Assembly (NCBI RefSeq): GCF_024345995.1
Contig: NZ_JAGQCE010000004.1
Span: 124,001-188,000, forward strand
DNA from: Synechococcus sp. Cruz-7E5
GTDB lineage: Bacteria; Cyanobacteriota; Cyanobacteriia; PCC-6307; Cyanobiaceae
DNA: 64,000 nucleotides
Direction of reading: 5' to 3'
The notes under the pieces are model-generated. The model was given only the letters and a program-made list of their open reading frames with translations. It made no database searches and had not been told where the DNA came from. The stretch's first letter is position 1. Every line of letters starts with the position of its first letter. Shown here one piece after another: positions 47,109 to 58,148 of this stretch. The position numbers and the translations under genes are program-made.

Positions 47109-47202
47109 GAAAAAACGATTCAGTTGGGCAGAGGGAGCCCGGCCGGCAAGGGCAGGGCGGTGCGCCCCGAAGGGCACTTGGGAAGGAAGAACGCGGCGCA
47201 GG

Positions 47203-47316
47203 TCAGCCCTGGCGTTGCTTGTGCTTGGGATTGGTGCAGATGACCATCACCCGGCCGTGGCGACGAATCACGCGGCACTTGTCGCACATCTTCTTGACTG
47301 AGGCACGCACCTTCAT
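47203..47316 (-). CDS. rpmJ: 50S ribosomal protein L36
   Basis: 37 residues, too short for a usual ORF cutoff: [20 protein letters not shown] then [17 protein letters not shown]. The zinc ligands are Cys 11, Cys 14, Cys 27 and His 32, so this is the zinc-binding form. ATG at 47314-47316, stop at 47203-47205. Placed between adk and rpsM; infA, often found here, is absent. Confidence 0.95.
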   Translation of the reverse strand: MKVRASVKKMCDKCRVIRRHGRVMVICTNPKHKQRQG

Positions 47317-47361
47317 GGGCGGTGGCTCTCCATTTTGCAAACAGCTAACCTATCACATGAG

Positions 47362-47910
47362 TCAACCAAGTCCATCCACGATCCGTTTAGCCACCGTTTC
47401 CACAGCTCCCTCCGCTTCCACTTCCCGGATCAGGCCCAGCTGTCGGTAGAAGGCGATCAGGGGTGCTGTCTGCTCGCGGTAGACCTCCAGGCGGTTGCGG
47501 ATCACCGCTTCGTTGTCGTCGTCCCGCCCGCGGCTGAGCAGCCTCTGCAGCAGGATGCCGTCGTCGAGCTGAAGAAGCACGACACACTCGATCGGCTGGT
47601 TCAGCTCCTCGAGCAGCTCACTGAGTGCTTCTGCCTGGGCGAGGTTGCGGGGGAAGCCATCCAGCAACCAGCCGCCCTCATGGCTGATCAGGCGGTCCCG
47701 CACGATCGCCAGCACCAAGGCGTCGCTCACCAGTTCGCCCCGAGCCATGACGGCCTGGGCTTCCGCACCCAGCTCCGTACCTGCCTCAACTTCGGCCCGC
47801 AACAGCTCGCCGGTGGATAGATGGAGAAGATCGCGTTCAGCGGCCAGCAGTTGGGCCTGGGTGCCTTTGCCGGCTCCTGGGGGGCCGAGGAAAAGAAGGC
47901 GGTTGGACAT
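47362..47910 (-). CDS. adk: Adenylate kinase
   Basis: 182 residues with P-loop FLGPPGAGKGTQAQLLA, the LSTGELLRAEVEAGTELG helix, the GFPRNLAQAEAL loop and RDDDNEAVIRNRLEVY. The short LID (no zinc cysteines) marks the short bacterial/cyanobacterial form. Balances ATP, ADP and AMP. Located between secY and rpmJ as usual. Confidence 0.97.
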   Translation of the reverse strand: MSNRLLFLGPPGAGKGTQAQLLAAERDLLHLSTGELLRAEVEAGTELGAEAQAVMARGELVSDALVLAIVRDRLISHEGGWLLDGFPRNLAQAEALSELLEELNQPIECVVLLQLDDGILLQRLLSRGRDDDNEAVIRNRLEVYREQTAPLIAFYRQLGLIREVEAEGAVETVAKRIVDGLG

Positions 47911-47958
47911 GGCGGGAGGGGTGACTGGAATGGAAAGGTGGCTTTGGGCTGGGGTGGA

Positions 47959-49275
47959 TCACTCCCGCACCAGTCCTTCGTAGCGCTGAGAGATCACGTA
48001 GGTCTGAACCTGCTTGGCGGTGTCGATGGCGACGCCAACCAGGATCAGCAGGGAGGTGGCGCCCAGGCCCTGGAAGGTGCGCACCTGGGTCGCCCCTTCA
48101 ACCGCGGAGGGAATGATCGCCACCGCTCCGAGGAACAGCCCCCCCAGCAGGGTGAGCCGGTTCTGCACGCCGCTCAGGTACTGGGCTGTGGCCGAGCCGG
48201 GCCGTACACCGGGAATGGCCACCCCCCCCCGCTTGAGGTTGGTGGCGATGTCGATCGGATTGATCGTTAGCGATGCGTAGAAGAGAGAGAAGCCACAGAT
48301 CAGCGCGAAGAAGATCAGGGCGTAGAGCCAGGGGGTGCTGCTGTTGGGATTGAGGTAGCCGGCCAGCTGGATCAGCCAGGGGGCCCTGGTGATGTTGGCA
48401 ATCGTCAGGGGCAGGAAGACCACCGCCGACGCGAAGATGATCGGCATCACCCCGCCGGCGTTCAGCTTCAGCGGCAGGTAGCTCTGGCGGCTGGCGAGAC
48501 TGGCCTGACCCACCTGGCGCTTGGCGCTCACGATCGGGATGCGCCGGCTGCCCTCCTGCACGAAGATGATGCCCACGATCGTGACCAGGAAGATCAGCAC
48601 CAGGATCACGATTCCCCCGATGGTGGCCCGATCGCCGCTTTCAGCCAGCTTCACCGTGGAGCCGAGCGCCCTCGGAAGGGTGGCCACGATGTTCACGAAG
48701 ATCACCAGCGAGGCGCCTTGGCCGATCCCCCGTTCGGTGATCACCTCGCTGATCCACATCACCACCATCGCGCCGGTGACCAACGCCAGGGTGGTCTGGA
48801 TCACGAACACCGGGACGGGAATGCCAGGTAGGGCGTACTGGCGCAGGATCAGCGCGAATACGGTGCTTTGCAGCAAGCCCCAGCCCAGGGCCACATAGCG
48901 GGTGATCTGGGCGATCTTGCGCCTGCCGGCCTCTCCTTCGTTCTTCTGGAGGTCTTCCAGCTGGGGCAGGGCCGCGGTCAGCAGCTGCAGGATGATCGAG
49001 GCGTTGATGAACGGCAGGATTCCCAGGGCGAACACTCCCAGGGTGGAGATGCCACCGCCGGTGAAGATGTCGAGGAAGCCGAGCAGTTGGCCGCCCTGCT
49101 GGATGAACTGCTGGAAGGCCACTCGATCGATGCCCGGGACGGGGATGTATATCCCCAGACGCACGAGCAACAACAGGCCCAGGGTGGTGAGAACCCGATC
49201 CCTCAGTCCCTTGGACTGGATCACCTGGGTGATGATTTCCGCGGCACTGGGGTTGCGGCCCCGGCTGACGAGCAT
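47959..49275 (-). CDS. secY: Protein translocase subunit SecY
   Basis: 438 residues with ten helices, the protein-conducting channel in the cytoplasmic or thylakoid membrane. Start ATG at 49273-49275 (MLVSRGRNPSAAEIITQVIQ). Hallmarks: RLGIYIPVPGIDRVAF, GGISTLGVFALGILPFINAS and NAGGVMPIIFASAV. The 24 residues of open frame before this start are not SecY-like. Confidence 0.97.
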   Translation of the reverse strand: MLVSRGRNPSAAEIITQVIQSKGLRDRVLTTLGLLLLVRLGIYIPVPGIDRVAFQQFIQQGGQLLGFLDIFTGGGISTLGVFALGILPFINASIILQLLTAALPQLEDLQKNEGEAGRRKIAQITRYVALGWGLLQSTVFALILRQYALPGIPVPVFVIQTTLALVTGAMVVMWISEVITERGIGQGASLVIFVNIVATLPRALGSTVKLAESGDRATIGGIVILVLIFLVTIVGIIFVQEGSRRIPIVSAKRQVGQASLASRQSYLPLKLNAGGVMPIIFASAVVFLPLTIANITRAPWLIQLAGYLNPNSSTPWLYALIFFALICGFSLFYASLTINPIDIATNLKRGGVAIPGVRPGSATAQYLSGVQNRLTLLGGLFLGAVAIIPSAVEGATQVRTFQGLGATSLLILVGVAIDTAKQVQTYVISQRYEGLVRE

Positions 49276-49408
49276 GGCGAGAAGGGACGAGGGACGTACT
49301 GGCGGAACAGGGGCAACGATGGCAAAGCCGCCTGCCTGTCCGATCAACGGCGGCAGACGGCTGGTTGCCTGGCGGACCCCTGACGATCAGGGGTCGGGTA
49401 TTGGCCGA

Positions 49409-49861
49409 TCAGGGGATCAGCTCGCAGGTTCCACCGGCTGCCTCGATCTTGGCGCGAGCCGAGGCTGTGAAGGCGGTGGCTTCGACCTTGAGCTTGACGC
49501 CCAGCTCACCACTGCCGAGGATCTTCAGAGGGTGCTTGGGGCTTGTGACCAGGCCAGCGGCCTCCAGGGAATCGAGGGTGACTGTGCTGCCAGCCTCAAG
49601 ATCGGCCAGTTTGCCCACGTTCAGCACGGTGAAGTGCTTGGGGTTCACAAGCGGGAAATGCTTGAGCTTGGGGAGGCGCCGGTAAAGGGGCATCTGACCG
49701 CCCTCGAAGCCAGGGCGGGTCGGACGGCCCGAGCGGGACTTCTGGCCGCGCATGCCGAAACCGCAGCTGGCGCCCTGGCCGGCGGCGATGCCCCGGCCTT
49801 TGCGCAGTTTGCGGCGGCGGGCACCGGTCTGGGGAGTGAGGGTGCTGAGAGAGAGGGTCAT
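49409..49861 (-). CDS. rplO: 50S ribosomal protein L15
   Basis: 150 residues: [20 protein letters not shown] near the N-terminus, [20 protein letters not shown], then a typical C-terminal domain ending [18 protein letters not shown]. Follows rpsE by 5 bases; precedes secY. Confidence 0.97.
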   Translation of the reverse strand: MTLSLSTLTPQTGARRRKLRKGRGIAAGQGASCGFGMRGQKSRSGRPTRPGFEGGQMPLYRRLPKLKHFPLVNPKHFTVLNVGKLADLEAGSTVTLDSLEAAGLVTSPKHPLKILGSGELGVKLKVEATAFTASARAKIEAAGGTCELIP

Positions 49862-49866
49862 GGGTC

Positions 49867-50532
49867 TCAGGAGTAGATCTGCTCGAGGGAGATGCCCCTT
49901 TCCTTGGCCGTCTCTTTGTGGGTGCGGAGAGACTGCAGCGCCTGGATGGTGGCGCGGGCGTTGTTGAGGGGAGTTTTACTGCCGAGGCGCTTGGCCAGGA
50001 CGTTCTTGATACCGGCCAGCTCGAGCACCGTGCGGATCGAGCCCCCCGCGATCACACCGGTACCCGGGGCCGCGGGCCTCATCAGGATGCTGGCGGCGCC
50101 GTCGACACCACGGCCGTCGGTGGGGATTGAGCTGGTGCGGGTCAGGGGCACCTTGACCAGATGCTTCTTCCCATCGGCAACGCCCTTGCGCACGGCGCCG
50201 ATCACATCACCGGCCTTGCCAACGCCCACACCGACCTGGCCGCGCTCATTGCCGACCACGACGATGGCGCGGAAGCTCATCTTCTTGCCGCCTTTGACGG
50301 TCTTGGAGACCCGGCGGATCTGTACCACCCGCTCCTGCCATTCGGAGTCGCGCTCCTGGCCGCGGCGGTTGTCGCCTCGGCGTCCGCCGCCACCGCCGCC
50401 ACGGCGATCACCACCGCCGCCGCCGCGGTTGCCGCCGCCGCGACGCTCCTGCTGGCCTTCAGTGGCGGCAGGAACGCCGACGGCCGCGGAGGGCACGTCG
50501 CTGGATCTGGTCTGTTCGTTGGTTTCGGTCAT
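49867..50532 (-). CDS. rpsE: 30S ribosomal protein S5 with Gly/Arg-rich N-terminal extension
   Basis: 221 residues from the ATG at 50530-50532, about 55 longer than E. coli S5. The core has [40 protein letters not shown] and [20 protein letters not shown]. The first 60 residues are a low-complexity RGG-like region ([20 protein letters not shown], then [12 protein letters not shown]). Similar extensions occur in other picocyanobacterial S5 proteins, as I recall. rpmD (L30), often next, is absent. Confidence 0.95.
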   Translation of the reverse strand: MTETNEQTRSSDVPSAAVGVPAATEGQQERRGGGNRGGGGGDRRGGGGGGRRGDNRRGQERDSEWQERVVQIRRVSKTVKGGKKMSFRAIVVVGNERGQVGVGVGKAGDVIGAVRKGVADGKKHLVKVPLTRTSSIPTDGRGVDGAASILMRPAAPGTGVIAGGSIRTVLELAGIKNVLAKRLGSKTPLNNARATIQALQSLRTHKETAKERGISLEQIYS

Positions 50533-50545
50533 GGTTGGAGGCGGT

Positions 50546-50911
50546 TCAGAACTGAAGGCCCGCTTCCCGGGCGGCATCGGCGAGGGCCTTGACCCGGCCG
50601 TGGTACAGATTGCCACCGCGGTCGAAGACCACCTGCTGGATGCCCTTGGCGATGGCACGGGTGGCCAGCAGCTGACCTACGGCGACGGAGGCGTCACAGG
50701 AGGCGCTGGACTCGAGGCTGCTGCGCAGATCCTTGTCGAGGGTCGATGCCGCACAGAGGGTGGTCTGGGCAGCGTCGTCGATGACCTGGGCGTAGATGTG
50801 ATTGTTGGAGCGGAACACCGCCAACCGCGGACGGTCGGAGGTTCCGTTGAGATGGCGACGCAGACGGCGATGACGCTTCTGGGTCTGCTGTTTTCTGGAA
50901 AGGGTGGACAT
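50546..50911 (-). CDS. rplR: 50S ribosomal protein L18
   Basis: 121 residues; basic N-terminus [20 protein letters not shown], then [20 protein letters not shown] and the C-terminal [28 protein letters not shown] ending. Binds 5S rRNA. Full length and in the normal place after rplF. Confidence 0.97.
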   Translation of the reverse strand: MSTLSRKQQTQKRHRRLRRHLNGTSDRPRLAVFRSNNHIYAQVIDDAAQTTLCAASTLDKDLRSSLESSASCDASVAVGQLLATRAIAKGIQQVVFDRGGNLYHGRVKALADAAREAGLQF

Positions 50912-50943
50912 GGCAGTACAGGGTGGGAACGCTCAGGCAGGCC

Positions 50944-51483
50944 TCATTTCTTACCGGTCTTGCCGGCCTTGCGCAGGATGCGCTCTCCCGCGTACTTGAT
51001 GCCCTTGCCCTTGTAGGGCTCAGGCGGCCGGATGGCTCGGATCTTGGCGGCTTCGTTGCCCACCAGCTCCTTGTCGGCCCCGGACACCATCACCTGGGTG
51101 GTGCCTTCGACCGTGAAGCTCACGCCTTCGGGGGGGTTGACCTCCACAGGATGGCTGTAGCCGGCGCTGACCACAAGCTTTCGGCCCTGGACCTGGGCGC
51201 GGTAGCCCACGCCGATGATCTCGAGCTTGCGGGTGAAGCCCTGACTGACGCCCTCGACCATGTTGGCGACGAGGGTGCGGCAGAGGCCGTGACGCTCCCG
51301 GGAGCGGCGGCTTCCGTTGGAAGGGGTGACCACCAGGGTGTTCTCCTGCTGGCTGACCGCCACACCATCGGGGAGGGTGCGGCTGAGCTCACCCTTGGGG
51401 CCTTTGACCGTGACCGCCAGACCAGCCAAGGTGATGTTCACCTTGTCGGGGATGGGGATCGGCGCTTTACCAATACGTGACAT
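50944..51483 (-). CDS. rplF: 50S ribosomal protein L6
   Basis: 179 residues: [36 protein letters not shown] and the C-terminal [20 protein letters not shown] before KAGKTGKK. Located between rpsH and rplR, 15 bases after rpsH. Confidence 0.97.
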   Translation of the reverse strand: MSRIGKAPIPIPDKVNITLAGLAVTVKGPKGELSRTLPDGVAVSQQENTLVVTPSNGSRRSRERHGLCRTLVANMVEGVSQGFTRKLEIIGVGYRAQVQGRKLVVSAGYSHPVEVNPPEGVSFTVEGTTQVMVSGADKELVGNEAAKIRAIRPPEPYKGKGIKYAGERILRKAGKTGKK

Positions 51484-51498
51484 GGATCAACTCCCAGA

Positions 51499-51900
51499 TC
51501 AATAGATGTAGCAAAGCACTTCACCGCCAACGCCCTGCTTGCGGGCATCACGGTCGCTCATCACCCCTTTTGAAGTGGAGATGATCGCCACGCCGAGGCC
51601 GCCGAGGACCTTGGGAAGCTGACGGGTGTTCTTGTAGATGCGCAGGCCAGGCTTGCTGACCCGCTGCACCGAGCGGATTGTGGGCTGACGATGCTTGCCG
51701 CTGTACTTCAGCTCGAGAACGAGGAAGCGTTCGACGCCTTCTCCCTCCTCGCTGATCTGAGCGATGAAGCCTTCATGCTGCAGCACCTTGGCGATGCTGT
51801 GGGAAAGGCGTGAAGCGGGCACCTTGGTGGTCTGGTGCTTCTTTTCACTCGCATTGCGGATGCGGGTGAGCATGTCGGAAATCGGGTCGTGATTGGCCAT
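51499..51900 (-). CDS. rpsH: 30S ribosomal protein S8
   Basis: 133 residues: [20 protein letters not shown] at the start and the C-terminal [20 protein letters not shown]. Follows rplE directly; rpsN (S14), which lies between them in many bacteria, is absent as in cyanobacteria generally. Confidence 0.97.
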   Translation of the reverse strand: MANHDPISDMLTRIRNASEKKHQTTKVPASRLSHSIAKVLQHEGFIAQISEEGEGVERFLVLELKYSGKHRQPTIRSVQRVSKPGLRIYKNTRQLPKVLGGLGVAIISTSKGVMSDRDARKQGVGGEVLCYIY

Positions 51901-51920
51901 GGTTGGGATCCGAGGAGGGC

Positions 51921-52460
51921 TCAGTTGCTGCGGAACGGCATTCCCATCTCGCGGAGGAGGGCCCGGCCCTCTTCGTCGTTGCGGGCGCTGGTCACGATGG
52001 TGATGTCCATGCCACGAATGGCGTCGATCTTGTCGTAGGAAATTTCGGGGAAGATGATCTGCTCCCGCACCCCCAGGGTGTAATTTCCCCGCCCGTCGAA
52101 GCTCTTGGGGCTGACCCCGCGAAAGTCGCGGATGCGCGGCAGGGCCAGGCTGATCAGGCGCTCCAGGAAGGCATACATCCGGTCTCCCCGCAGGGTGACA
52201 ACCACGCCGATCGGCATGCCCTGGCGAATCTTGAAGCCGGCGATGGCTTTCTTTGCGCGCGTCACCACCACCTTCTGTCCGGTGATCGTGGCCAGCTCGC
52301 TGATCGAGGCTTCAAGAGCCTTGGCGTTCTGGGCGGCTTCGCCAAGACCCCTGTTGACGGTGACCTTCACCACCTTGGGGACTTCATGGATGTTCGAGAG
52401 GGTCAGATCCTTGAGCAACTTGGGCTGGATCGTCTCCCGATAGCGCTGTTTGAGTGACAT
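51921..52460 (-). CDS. rplE: 50S ribosomal protein L5
   Basis: 179 residues with [40 protein letters not shown] and [20 protein letters not shown]. Contacts 5S rRNA and P-site tRNA. Separated from rplX by 84 bases, the largest gap within this part of the cluster. Confidence 0.97.
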   Translation of the reverse strand: MSLKQRYRETIQPKLLKDLTLSNIHEVPKVVKVTVNRGLGEAAQNAKALEASISELATITGQKVVVTRAKKAIAGFKIRQGMPIGVVVTLRGDRMYAFLERLISLALPRIRDFRGVSPKSFDGRGNYTLGVREQIIFPEISYDKIDAIRGMDITIVTSARNDEEGRALLREMGMPFRSN

Positions 52461-52544
52461 GGCGGGGGTAGGGGAATGCGCTTCTGGGCTTTGTCAGAAA
52501 GCGGACGGGGTTGCGTTCAGCGGTGGGAGCGGTCGTCCTTGCAC

Positions 52545-52901
52545 TCAGGCAAGAACTTCACCCGTCTTCTTGAGGCGGCGCTTCTTGGTGCCGTCGGTAT
52601 CGACGACTAGCTCCACCCGGCTGGGGACGTTGTTGGCGGTTGAAAACACCATCACGTTGGACGCGTGGATGGAGGCCTCCTCGGTGAGGATGCGGCCTGA
52701 TTCGCCTTCTTGAGTGGGCTTCATGTGGCGGGTGCGCAGGTTGATGCCCTGCACGACCACACGGTTCTCATCGGGAAGGGTGCGCAGGACCTCACCGGTC
52801 TTGCCCTTGTCCTTGCCGGCAATGATCTTGACTGTGTCACCCTTGCGGATGCGCATCTTGACCCTGTGAACGGGCCTGGGTTTTGGGGTGGCTGTGGCCA
52901 T
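52545..52901 (-). CDS. rplX: 50S ribosomal protein L24
   Basis: 118 residues: [20 protein letters not shown] with the KOW motif, then [20 protein letters not shown]. Initiator of 50S assembly. Follows rplN by one base. Confidence 0.97.
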   Translation of the reverse strand: MATATPKPRPVHRVKMRIRKGDTVKIIAGKDKGKTGEVLRTLPDENRVVVQGINLRTRHMKPTQEGESGRILTEEASIHASNVMVFSTANNVPSRVELVVDTDGTKKRRLKKTGEVLA

Positions 52902-52902
52902 C

Positions 52903-53268
52903 TCAGATCACCTCCGGGGCGAGAGACACGATTTTGGTGAAGTTGCGCTCCCGCAGTTCCCGGGCCACGGGTCCGAACACCCGGGTGCCTTTGGGGTTGT
53001 TGTCGGTGCCCAGGATCACGGCGGCATTGTCGTCGAAGCGAATCGCATTGCCGGTGTCCCGGCGCAGGGTGGCCCTGGTGCGAACCACCACGGCCTTGAC
53101 CACATCCGACTTCTTGACGCCCATGTTGGGCATCGCATCTTTGACGGCGGCCACGATCACATCGCCCACGTGGGCATAGCGACGATTGGTGCCCAGCACC
53201 CGAATGCACTGGATACGCTTCGCACCGCTGTTGTCAGCGACGTTGAGATAAGTTTCCTGCTGAATCAT
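52903..53268 (-). CDS. rplN: 50S ribosomal protein L14
   Basis: 121 residues: [40 protein letters not shown] and the ending [19 protein letters not shown]. Typical length and motifs. Directly upstream of rplX. Confidence 0.97.
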   Translation of the reverse strand: MIQQETYLNVADNSGAKRIQCIRVLGTNRRYAHVGDVIVAAVKDAMPNMGVKKSDVVKAVVVRTRATLRRDTGNAIRFDDNAAVILGTDNNPKGTRVFGPVARELRERNFTKIVSLAPEVI

Positions 53269-53280
53269 GGTGGGATCTTC

Positions 53281-53532
53281 TCAGCTCGCGCCGGATGTGG
53301 TGAAAACTTCGGCTACTGCCCAGCGCTTGGTACGGCTGAGGGGGCGAGTTTCGGTGATGCGGACCCGATCCCCCACGCGACAACGATTGTCCTCGTCGTG
53401 GGCTTTGTAACGGGTGGTGCGGCTGACGGTCTTCTGGTAGATGGGATGGGGGAAGCGGTTTTCAACCGCCACCACCACAGTTTTGTCCATCTTGTCGCTG
53501 ACGACGACGCCGACCCTTTCCTTGAGTGCCAT
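53281..53532 (-). CDS. rpsQ: 30S ribosomal protein S17
   Basis: 83 residues: [40 protein letters not shown] and [13 protein letters not shown]. Full length; between rpmC and rplN. Confidence 0.97.
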   Translation of the reverse strand: MALKERVGVVVSDKMDKTVVVAVENRFPHPIYQKTVSRTTRYKAHDEDNRCRVGDRVRITETRPLSRTKRWAVAEVFTTSGAS

Positions 53533-53549
53533 GGGTGGTGTGGGGGGGA

Positions 53550-53765
53550 TCAGGAGGCGGAGGGGGCGGAGCTCTGACGCTCCTTCTGCACCGTCAGCAG
53601 GTGGGCCAGCTTGATGCGGCTTTCCTTGAAGCGGTGGGGTTGTTCCAGACGGCGGGTGGCCTGCTGGAAGCGCAGATCGAATAGATCGCGGCGGCAGCCA
53701 TTGATCTGTTCGCTGATTTCGGCGTCGGTGAGTTTGCGCACCTCGGCGATGTCAGGACGGGCCAT
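53550..53765 (-). CDS. rpmC: 50S ribosomal protein L29
   Basis: 71 residues from the ATG at 53763-53765 ([20 protein letters not shown]), continuing with [20 protein letters not shown]. The larger open frame upstream overlaps rplP and is a shadow. Binds near the exit tunnel. Confidence 0.95.
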   Translation of the reverse strand: MARPDIAEVRKLTDAEISEQINGCRRDLFDLRFQQATRRLEQPHRFKESRIKLAHLLTVQKERQSSAPSAS

Positions 53766-53769
53766 GGGT

Positions 53770-54231
53770 TCAGGACTCCACAGGAACGGTGGTCTCCGGT
53801 TCGACCGCGCTCGCCTGCTCCTCAAGGGCCAGGAACTTGGTCTTGATGGGGAGCTTGTACTGAGCCAGGCGCATGGCCTCCTTGGCAATGGCTTCGGTGA
53901 TTTCGGGACCGCCCATTTCAAAGAGAATGCGACCTGGCTTGATGACAGCCACCCAGAACTCGGGGTTGCCCTTACCAGAACCCATTCGGGTTTCAGCAGG
54001 GCGCATGGTGACGGGCTTGTCAGGGAAGATCCGGATCCAGATCTTTCCGCCCCGCTTGACGTAGCGGGTCATGGCCCGGCGGCTGGCCTCAATCTGTCGG
54101 GAGGTGATCCACCCGCATTCCTGGGCCTGCAGCGCAAACTGACCGAAGGCAATGGTGTTGCCCCGGCTGGCGACACCGCACATGCGGCCTCGCTGTTGTT
54201 TGCGGAATTTGACGCGACGTGGACTCAGCAT
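53770..54231 (-). CDS. rplP: 50S ribosomal protein L16
   Basis: 153 residues: [40 protein letters not shown] and [20 protein letters not shown]. The C-terminus has an acidic tail ([13 protein letters not shown]) beyond the usual end. Between rpsC and rpmC. Confidence 0.97.
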   Translation of the reverse strand: MLSPRRVKFRKQQRGRMCGVASRGNTIAFGQFALQAQECGWITSRQIEASRRAMTRYVKRGGKIWIRIFPDKPVTMRPAETRMGSGKGNPEFWVAVIKPGRILFEMGGPEITEAIAKEAMRLAQYKLPIKTKFLALEEQASAVEPETTVPVES

Positions 54232-54247
54232 GGTTCAGGCTTCCTGC

Positions 54248-54976
54248 TCACTCCTCGTTGGAGCGGTCTTCGAACTGTTGGGGCCGGCGATTGGCGCGGC
54301 GCCGTGGTGCTGCCCCGACGGGGAGTTTTTCCTGTTGACCAGGAAGCACTTCTCCTTTGAACACCCACACCTTGATTCCCAGCACCCCATAGGTGGTGGA
54401 GGCCACCTTGGTGGCGTAGTCGATGTCGGCGCGGAGGGTATGCAGCGGAACCCGGCCTTCCCGGGTCCATTCGGTCCTGGCGATTTCGGCGCCGTTGAGG
54501 CGTCCGCTCACCTGGATTTTGAGGCCGAGCACGCCTGCCCGTTGGGCACGCTGCACGGTCATGCGCATGACCCGGCGGAACGCAACCCGCTTCTCCAGTT
54601 GCTGGGCGATGTATTCGGCCAGCAGGAAAGCATCGGCGTCAACCCGCTCCACTTCCACCACGTTGATGCGCACCTGGCGGTTGCGATCACCGACGGTTTT
54701 CTGGATGCCGGCGCGCAGTTCTTCGATGCCGCTGCCCTGGCGTCCCACCAGCACACCAGGCCGGGCTGTCTTGAGCTCGACCTCCAGCTGATCGGCCTTG
54801 CGGGCGATCAGCACATCGCTGATTCCGGCTGAGGCGTACTTCTTATGAATGAAGCAGCGGATCCGGTCATCTTCCTGGAGGAGGATCGGGTAGGTCTTGC
54901 TGGGGGCGTACCAACGGGAGCGGTGGTCCTGGGTGATCCCCAGGCGCAGGCCGGTTGGATGGATCTTGTGTCCCAT
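54248..54976 (-). CDS. rpsC: 30S ribosomal protein S3
   Basis: 242 residues from the ATG at 54974-54976 ([20 protein letters not shown]). KH domain [17 protein letters not shown], then [20 protein letters not shown] and [13 protein letters not shown]. The 27 residues of open frame upstream belong to rplV sequence in another frame. Forms part of the mRNA entry helicase. Confidence 0.96.
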   Translation of the reverse strand: MGHKIHPTGLRLGITQDHRSRWYAPSKTYPILLQEDDRIRCFIHKKYASAGISDVLIARKADQLEVELKTARPGVLVGRQGSGIEELRAGIQKTVGDRNRQVRINVVEVERVDADAFLLAEYIAQQLEKRVAFRRVMRMTVQRAQRAGVLGLKIQVSGRLNGAEIARTEWTREGRVPLHTLRADIDYATKVASTTYGVLGIKVWVFKGEVLPGQQEKLPVGAAPRRRANRRPQQFEDRSNEE

Positions 54977-54995
54977 CGGGCGGTGTCCTCGGGGG

Positions 54996-55355
54996 TCAGG
55001 CGGAAGGAGCCACAGCAATGCTGATGTGGCAGGTTTGCTTTTTGATGGCGTAAGCACGGCCCTGGGCCCGTGGCCGGAAGCGCTTCAGGGAGGGACCCAT
55101 ATCGGCGATGGCGGTGCTGATCACGAGCGAGGCCGGATCGAGCCCCATGTTGTGCTCGGCGTTGGCCACGGCAGAACGGAGCACCTTGGTGATCGGTCCG
55201 GTGGAGCGGTAGGGCATGAACTCGAGCAGGATCAGCGCTTCGCGGTAGGTGCGGCCGCGGATCTGATCGAGCACCCGGCGCACCTTGGACACGGAACCGC
55301 GGATGTAGCGGCCGTGGGCGCGGGCTTCTTGACTGGGGGTGGTGGTGTTGGCCAT
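54996..55355 (-). CDS. rplV: 50S ribosomal protein L22
   Basis: 119 residues from the ATG at 55353-55355 ([20 protein letters not shown]). [20 protein letters not shown] and the extended hairpin [20 protein letters not shown] are characteristic. Follows rpsS. Confidence 0.96.
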   Translation of the reverse strand: MANTTTPSQEARAHGRYIRGSVSKVRRVLDQIRGRTYREALILLEFMPYRSTGPITKVLRSAVANAEHNMGLDPASLVISTAIADMGPSLKRFRPRAQGRAYAIKKQTCHISIAVAPSA

Positions 55356-55368
55356 GGTGATTCGCTCC

Positions 55369-55644
55369 TTAACGGGCACCTTTTTTATCTTTGATGTGGC
55401 CCCGGAAGGTGCGGGTGGGGGCGAATTCCCCCAGCTTGTGGCCCACCATCTGCTCGGTCACGTAGACCGGCACATGGCTTTTGCCGTTGTGGACGGCAAT
55501 GGTGTGGCCGATCATCATCGGCAGGATGGTGGAGGCCCGTGACCAGGTCTTGATCACGGTCTTGTCGCCAGCGCTGTTCTGCGCTTCGACCTTGCGCAGC
55601 AGATGGTCGGCGACGAAAGGGCCTTTTTTGAGTGAACGTCCCAT
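55369..55644 (-). CDS. rpsS: 30S ribosomal protein S19
   Basis: 91 residues: [40 protein letters not shown] and [20 protein letters not shown]. Follows rplB by 35 bases. Confidence 0.97.
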   Translation of the reverse strand: MGRSLKKGPFVADHLLRKVEAQNSAGDKTVIKTWSRASTILPMMIGHTIAVHNGKSHVPVYVTEQMVGHKLGEFAPTRTFRGHIKDKKGAR

Positions 55645-55679
55645 AGCGAATCAGGCAGACAGCAGTGCGGTGTTGAGCA

Positions 55680-56543
55680 TCAGGAATCCCGTCCGCCACG
55701 GCTCCGCTTGGAGGTGCGGCGACGCTTCCGCAGCACAAACCGATTGCTGGGCTTGTTGCGTTTGCGGGTTTTCAGGCCCAGGGCAGGTTTGCCCCAGGGT
55801 GTGACAGGACCGGAGCGGCCGATCGGAGCCCGGCCTTCACCACCACCGTGGGGGTGATCGCACGGGTTCATCACACTGCCGCGCACCTGGGGACGGCGCC
55901 CGAGCCAGCGGGTGCGACCGGCCTTGCCGAGGCTGGTGTTGCGCACTTCAGCGTTGCCCACTTCGCCAAGAGTGGCGAAGCACTCACGGCGAACCAGCCG
56001 AACCTCGGTGGAGGGCAGCTTGAGGGCGACGTAGTCGCCTTCCTTTGCCATCACCTGGGCGCTGGCACCGGCGGTACGCACCATCTGACCGCCACGCCCT
56101 GCATAGAGCTCGACGTTGTGGACGCTGGATCCGAGAGGAATGGCCGAGAGCGGCAGGGCGTTGCCCACTTCGATCGGGGCTTCGGGGCCCGATACGACCG
56201 TCTGGCCCACTGATATTCCGGCGGGAGCCAGGATGTATCGCTTCTCACCGTCGGTGTAGAAGAGCAGCGCCAGCCGCGCGTTGCGGTGGGGGTCGTAGTG
56301 GATGGCGGCCACCCGGGCGACCACGCCGGTTTTGTCACGGCGGAAGTCAACGAGGCGGTAGAGGCGCTTGTGGCCGCCACCCCGATGGCGACAGGTGATC
56401 ACACCGCGGTTGTTGCGACCTTTCTGGCGGTGTTTGGCCACCACGAGCGAACGCTCGGGACGCCGCTCAGTGACTTCGCTGAAGTCGCTGGAGGAGCGGC
56501 CGCGGGTGCCGGGGGTGTAGGGGCGGTAATTGCGGATTGCCAT
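55680..56543 (-). CDS. rplB: 50S ribosomal protein L2
   Basis: 287 residues: [40 protein letters not shown] and the catalytic-site-adjacent [20 protein letters not shown]. The His of the HPHGGGEG loop, needed for peptidyl transferase, is present. Full length. Confidence 0.98.
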   Translation of the reverse strand: MAIRNYRPYTPGTRGRSSSDFSEVTERRPERSLVVAKHRQKGRNNRGVITCRHRGGGHKRLYRLVDFRRDKTGVVARVAAIHYDPHRNARLALLFYTDGEKRYILAPAGISVGQTVVSGPEAPIEVGNALPLSAIPLGSSVHNVELYAGRGGQMVRTAGASAQVMAKEGDYVALKLPSTEVRLVRRECFATLGEVGNAEVRNTSLGKAGRTRWLGRRPQVRGSVMNPCDHPHGGGEGRAPIGRSGPVTPWGKPALGLKTRKRNKPSNRFVLRKRRRTSKRSRGGRDS

Positions 56544-56558
56544 AACGATTCAGACCCC

Positions 56559-56861
56559 TCAGGCCTCTGGGAACAACTGGATGGCATCGCCAGGGGCGAG
56601 GCGCACCACGGCTTTCTTCACCTGGGCACGCTTGCCGGCGAAGCGCCCGACCCGCCGGCTGCGGCGAGGGGGATTCATGGTGCTCACCCCGACCACGTGC
56701 ACATCAAAGAGATGTTCGACGGCAGCCTTGATGTCGGGCTTGGCGGCCCGGGGATCCACCTCAAATGTGTACTGGTTGAGTTCCAGGGCACGGGTGGCTT
56801 TTTCGGTGATCAGCGGCTTGCGGATCACATCCGCCAGCCGGCCATTGAAACGTTCAGTCAT
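56559..56861 (-). CDS. rplW: 50S ribosomal protein L23
   Basis: 100 residues: [40 protein letters not shown]. Its start overlaps the end of rplD by 8 bases. Binding platform for trigger factor and SRP at the tunnel exit. Confidence 0.97.
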   Translation of the reverse strand: MTERFNGRLADVIRKPLITEKATRALELNQYTFEVDPRAAKPDIKAAVEHLFDVHVVGVSTMNPPRRSRRVGRFAGKRAQVKKAVVRLAPGDAIQLFPEA

Positions 56862-57489
56862 CGCCGTAGATCTCCTGAATCTTCGCCAGTGCCTCTTCGC
56901 TCAACACCAGCACATTGGCGTGGAGCAGGTCGAACACGTTGAGCTGATCAGCGGCGATCAGCTTCACCTTCTCAAGGTTGCGCACCGAGCGGCGAACCAC
57001 GTCGCTGGGGGCATCGATCACGAGCAGCACCTTGCTGCCCGCCGGCACCTGCCAGCGCTCCAGGGCCGCCACGATCTCCTTGGTTTTGGGAACCTCAAGA
57101 TCGGCAGCGAAGCCTTTGACCACCAGGATGTCTGCGGCGCGGCTGATCAGGGCCGTGCGCAGAGCCAGACGACGTTCCTTGCGGTTCATCGCCAGGGTGT
57201 AGCTACGTGGCTTGGGCCCGAAGATCACACCACCACCAGGGCGCAGGGGGGTGCGAATCGAGCCCTGCCTGGCCCGGCCCGTGCCCTTCTGCTTATAGGG
57301 CTTGCGTCCACCACCACGGACCTCCGCCCTGGTGAGGGTGCTGGCGGTGCCCTGACGGGCATTGGCCAGCTGCCTGACCACCGCCCTGTGCACCAGGTCG
57401 GCTGCGGATGATTTCTTGGCGACTTTCAGATCAAGGCTGGCCTCGCCGGCCTCCTTTCCCTGCCAGTCGCGAATAACACAATTCACCAT
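56854..57489 (-). CDS. rplD: 50S ribosomal protein L4
   Basis: 211 residues: [40 protein letters not shown] and [21 protein letters not shown] good Shine-Dalgarno (AGGAG) precedes the ATG. In some bacteria L4 autoregulates the S10 operon. Overlaps rplW. Confidence 0.97.
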   Translation of the reverse strand: MVNCVIRDWQGKEAGEASLDLKVAKKSSAADLVHRAVVRQLANARQGTASTLTRAEVRGGGRKPYKQKGTGRARQGSIRTPLRPGGGVIFGPKPRSYTLAMNRKERRLALRTALISRAADILVVKGFAADLEVPKTKEIVAALERWQVPAGSKVLLVIDAPSDVVRRSVRNLEKVKLIAADQLNVFDLLHANVLVLSEEALAKIQEIYGDD

Positions 57490-57500
57490 CTGATTTCTCC

Positions 57501-58148
57501 TCAGTTCGCGGCCTTAGCGCCGACCCGCAGGGCGGGACGGATGCTGAGCAGGGCGCCGGGCTTGCCGGGCACCGAACCCTTCACCACCAGCAGGTTGCGC
57601 TCATGGTCCACCTTGAGAATGGTGAGGCCGCGGGTGGTGATCTGCTTGCCGCCGTAGCGGCCCGCCATGCGTTTGCCCGGATAAACCCGACCCGGCGTGG
57701 TGCCGGCGCCGGTGGATCCGGGTTCGCGATGGTTCTTGGAGCCGTGGCTCATCGGACCCCGACTGAAGCCATGGCGTTTCTGGTAACCGGAAAAGCCCCG
57801 GCCGACCGTGTCGCCGCTGACGTCCACCTTCTGTCCGGCTTCGAAGGCCTCGACTGTGATGGAGGCGCCAAGCTCGAGGCCGTCAAGGGACTCCAGCCGG
57901 TATTCCTGCAGGTGACGCAGCAGCTCGTCGCCTGACTTGGCCAGGTGACCGGCCGCAGGTTTGTTGACGAGCTTCTCGCGGATCTCACCAAAACCGATCT
58001 GAGCGGCGCTGTAGCCGTCGGTGGCAAGAGTTTTGAGTTGGGTGATGCGGCAAGGACCAGCCTCGATCACGGTGACCGGGATGGATTTGCCGTTGGGGTC
58101 GAAAAACTGAGACATGCCCAGTTTCTTCCCAAGGATGCCGAAGGACAT
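57501..58148 (-). CDS. rplC: 50S ribosomal protein L3
   Basis: 215 residues from the ATG at 58146-58148 ([20 protein letters not shown]). Hallmarks: [34 protein letters not shown] region and [19 protein letters not shown]. First gene of the superoperon here; rpsJ is not upstream. The bases before the ATG are pyrimidine-rich (TTTCTCCCTCCT), with no Shine-Dalgarno, so initiation may depend on leader structure or the 412-base upstream region. Confidence 0.96.
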   Translation of the reverse strand: MSFGILGKKLGMSQFFDPNGKSIPVTVIEAGPCRITQLKTLATDGYSAAQIGFGEIREKLVNKPAAGHLAKSGDELLRHLQEYRLESLDGLELGASITVEAFEAGQKVDVSGDTVGRGFSGYQKRHGFSRGPMSHGSKNHREPGSTGAGTTPGRVYPGKRMAGRYGGKQITTRGLTILKVDHERNLLVVKGSVPGKPGALLSIRPALRVGAKAAN

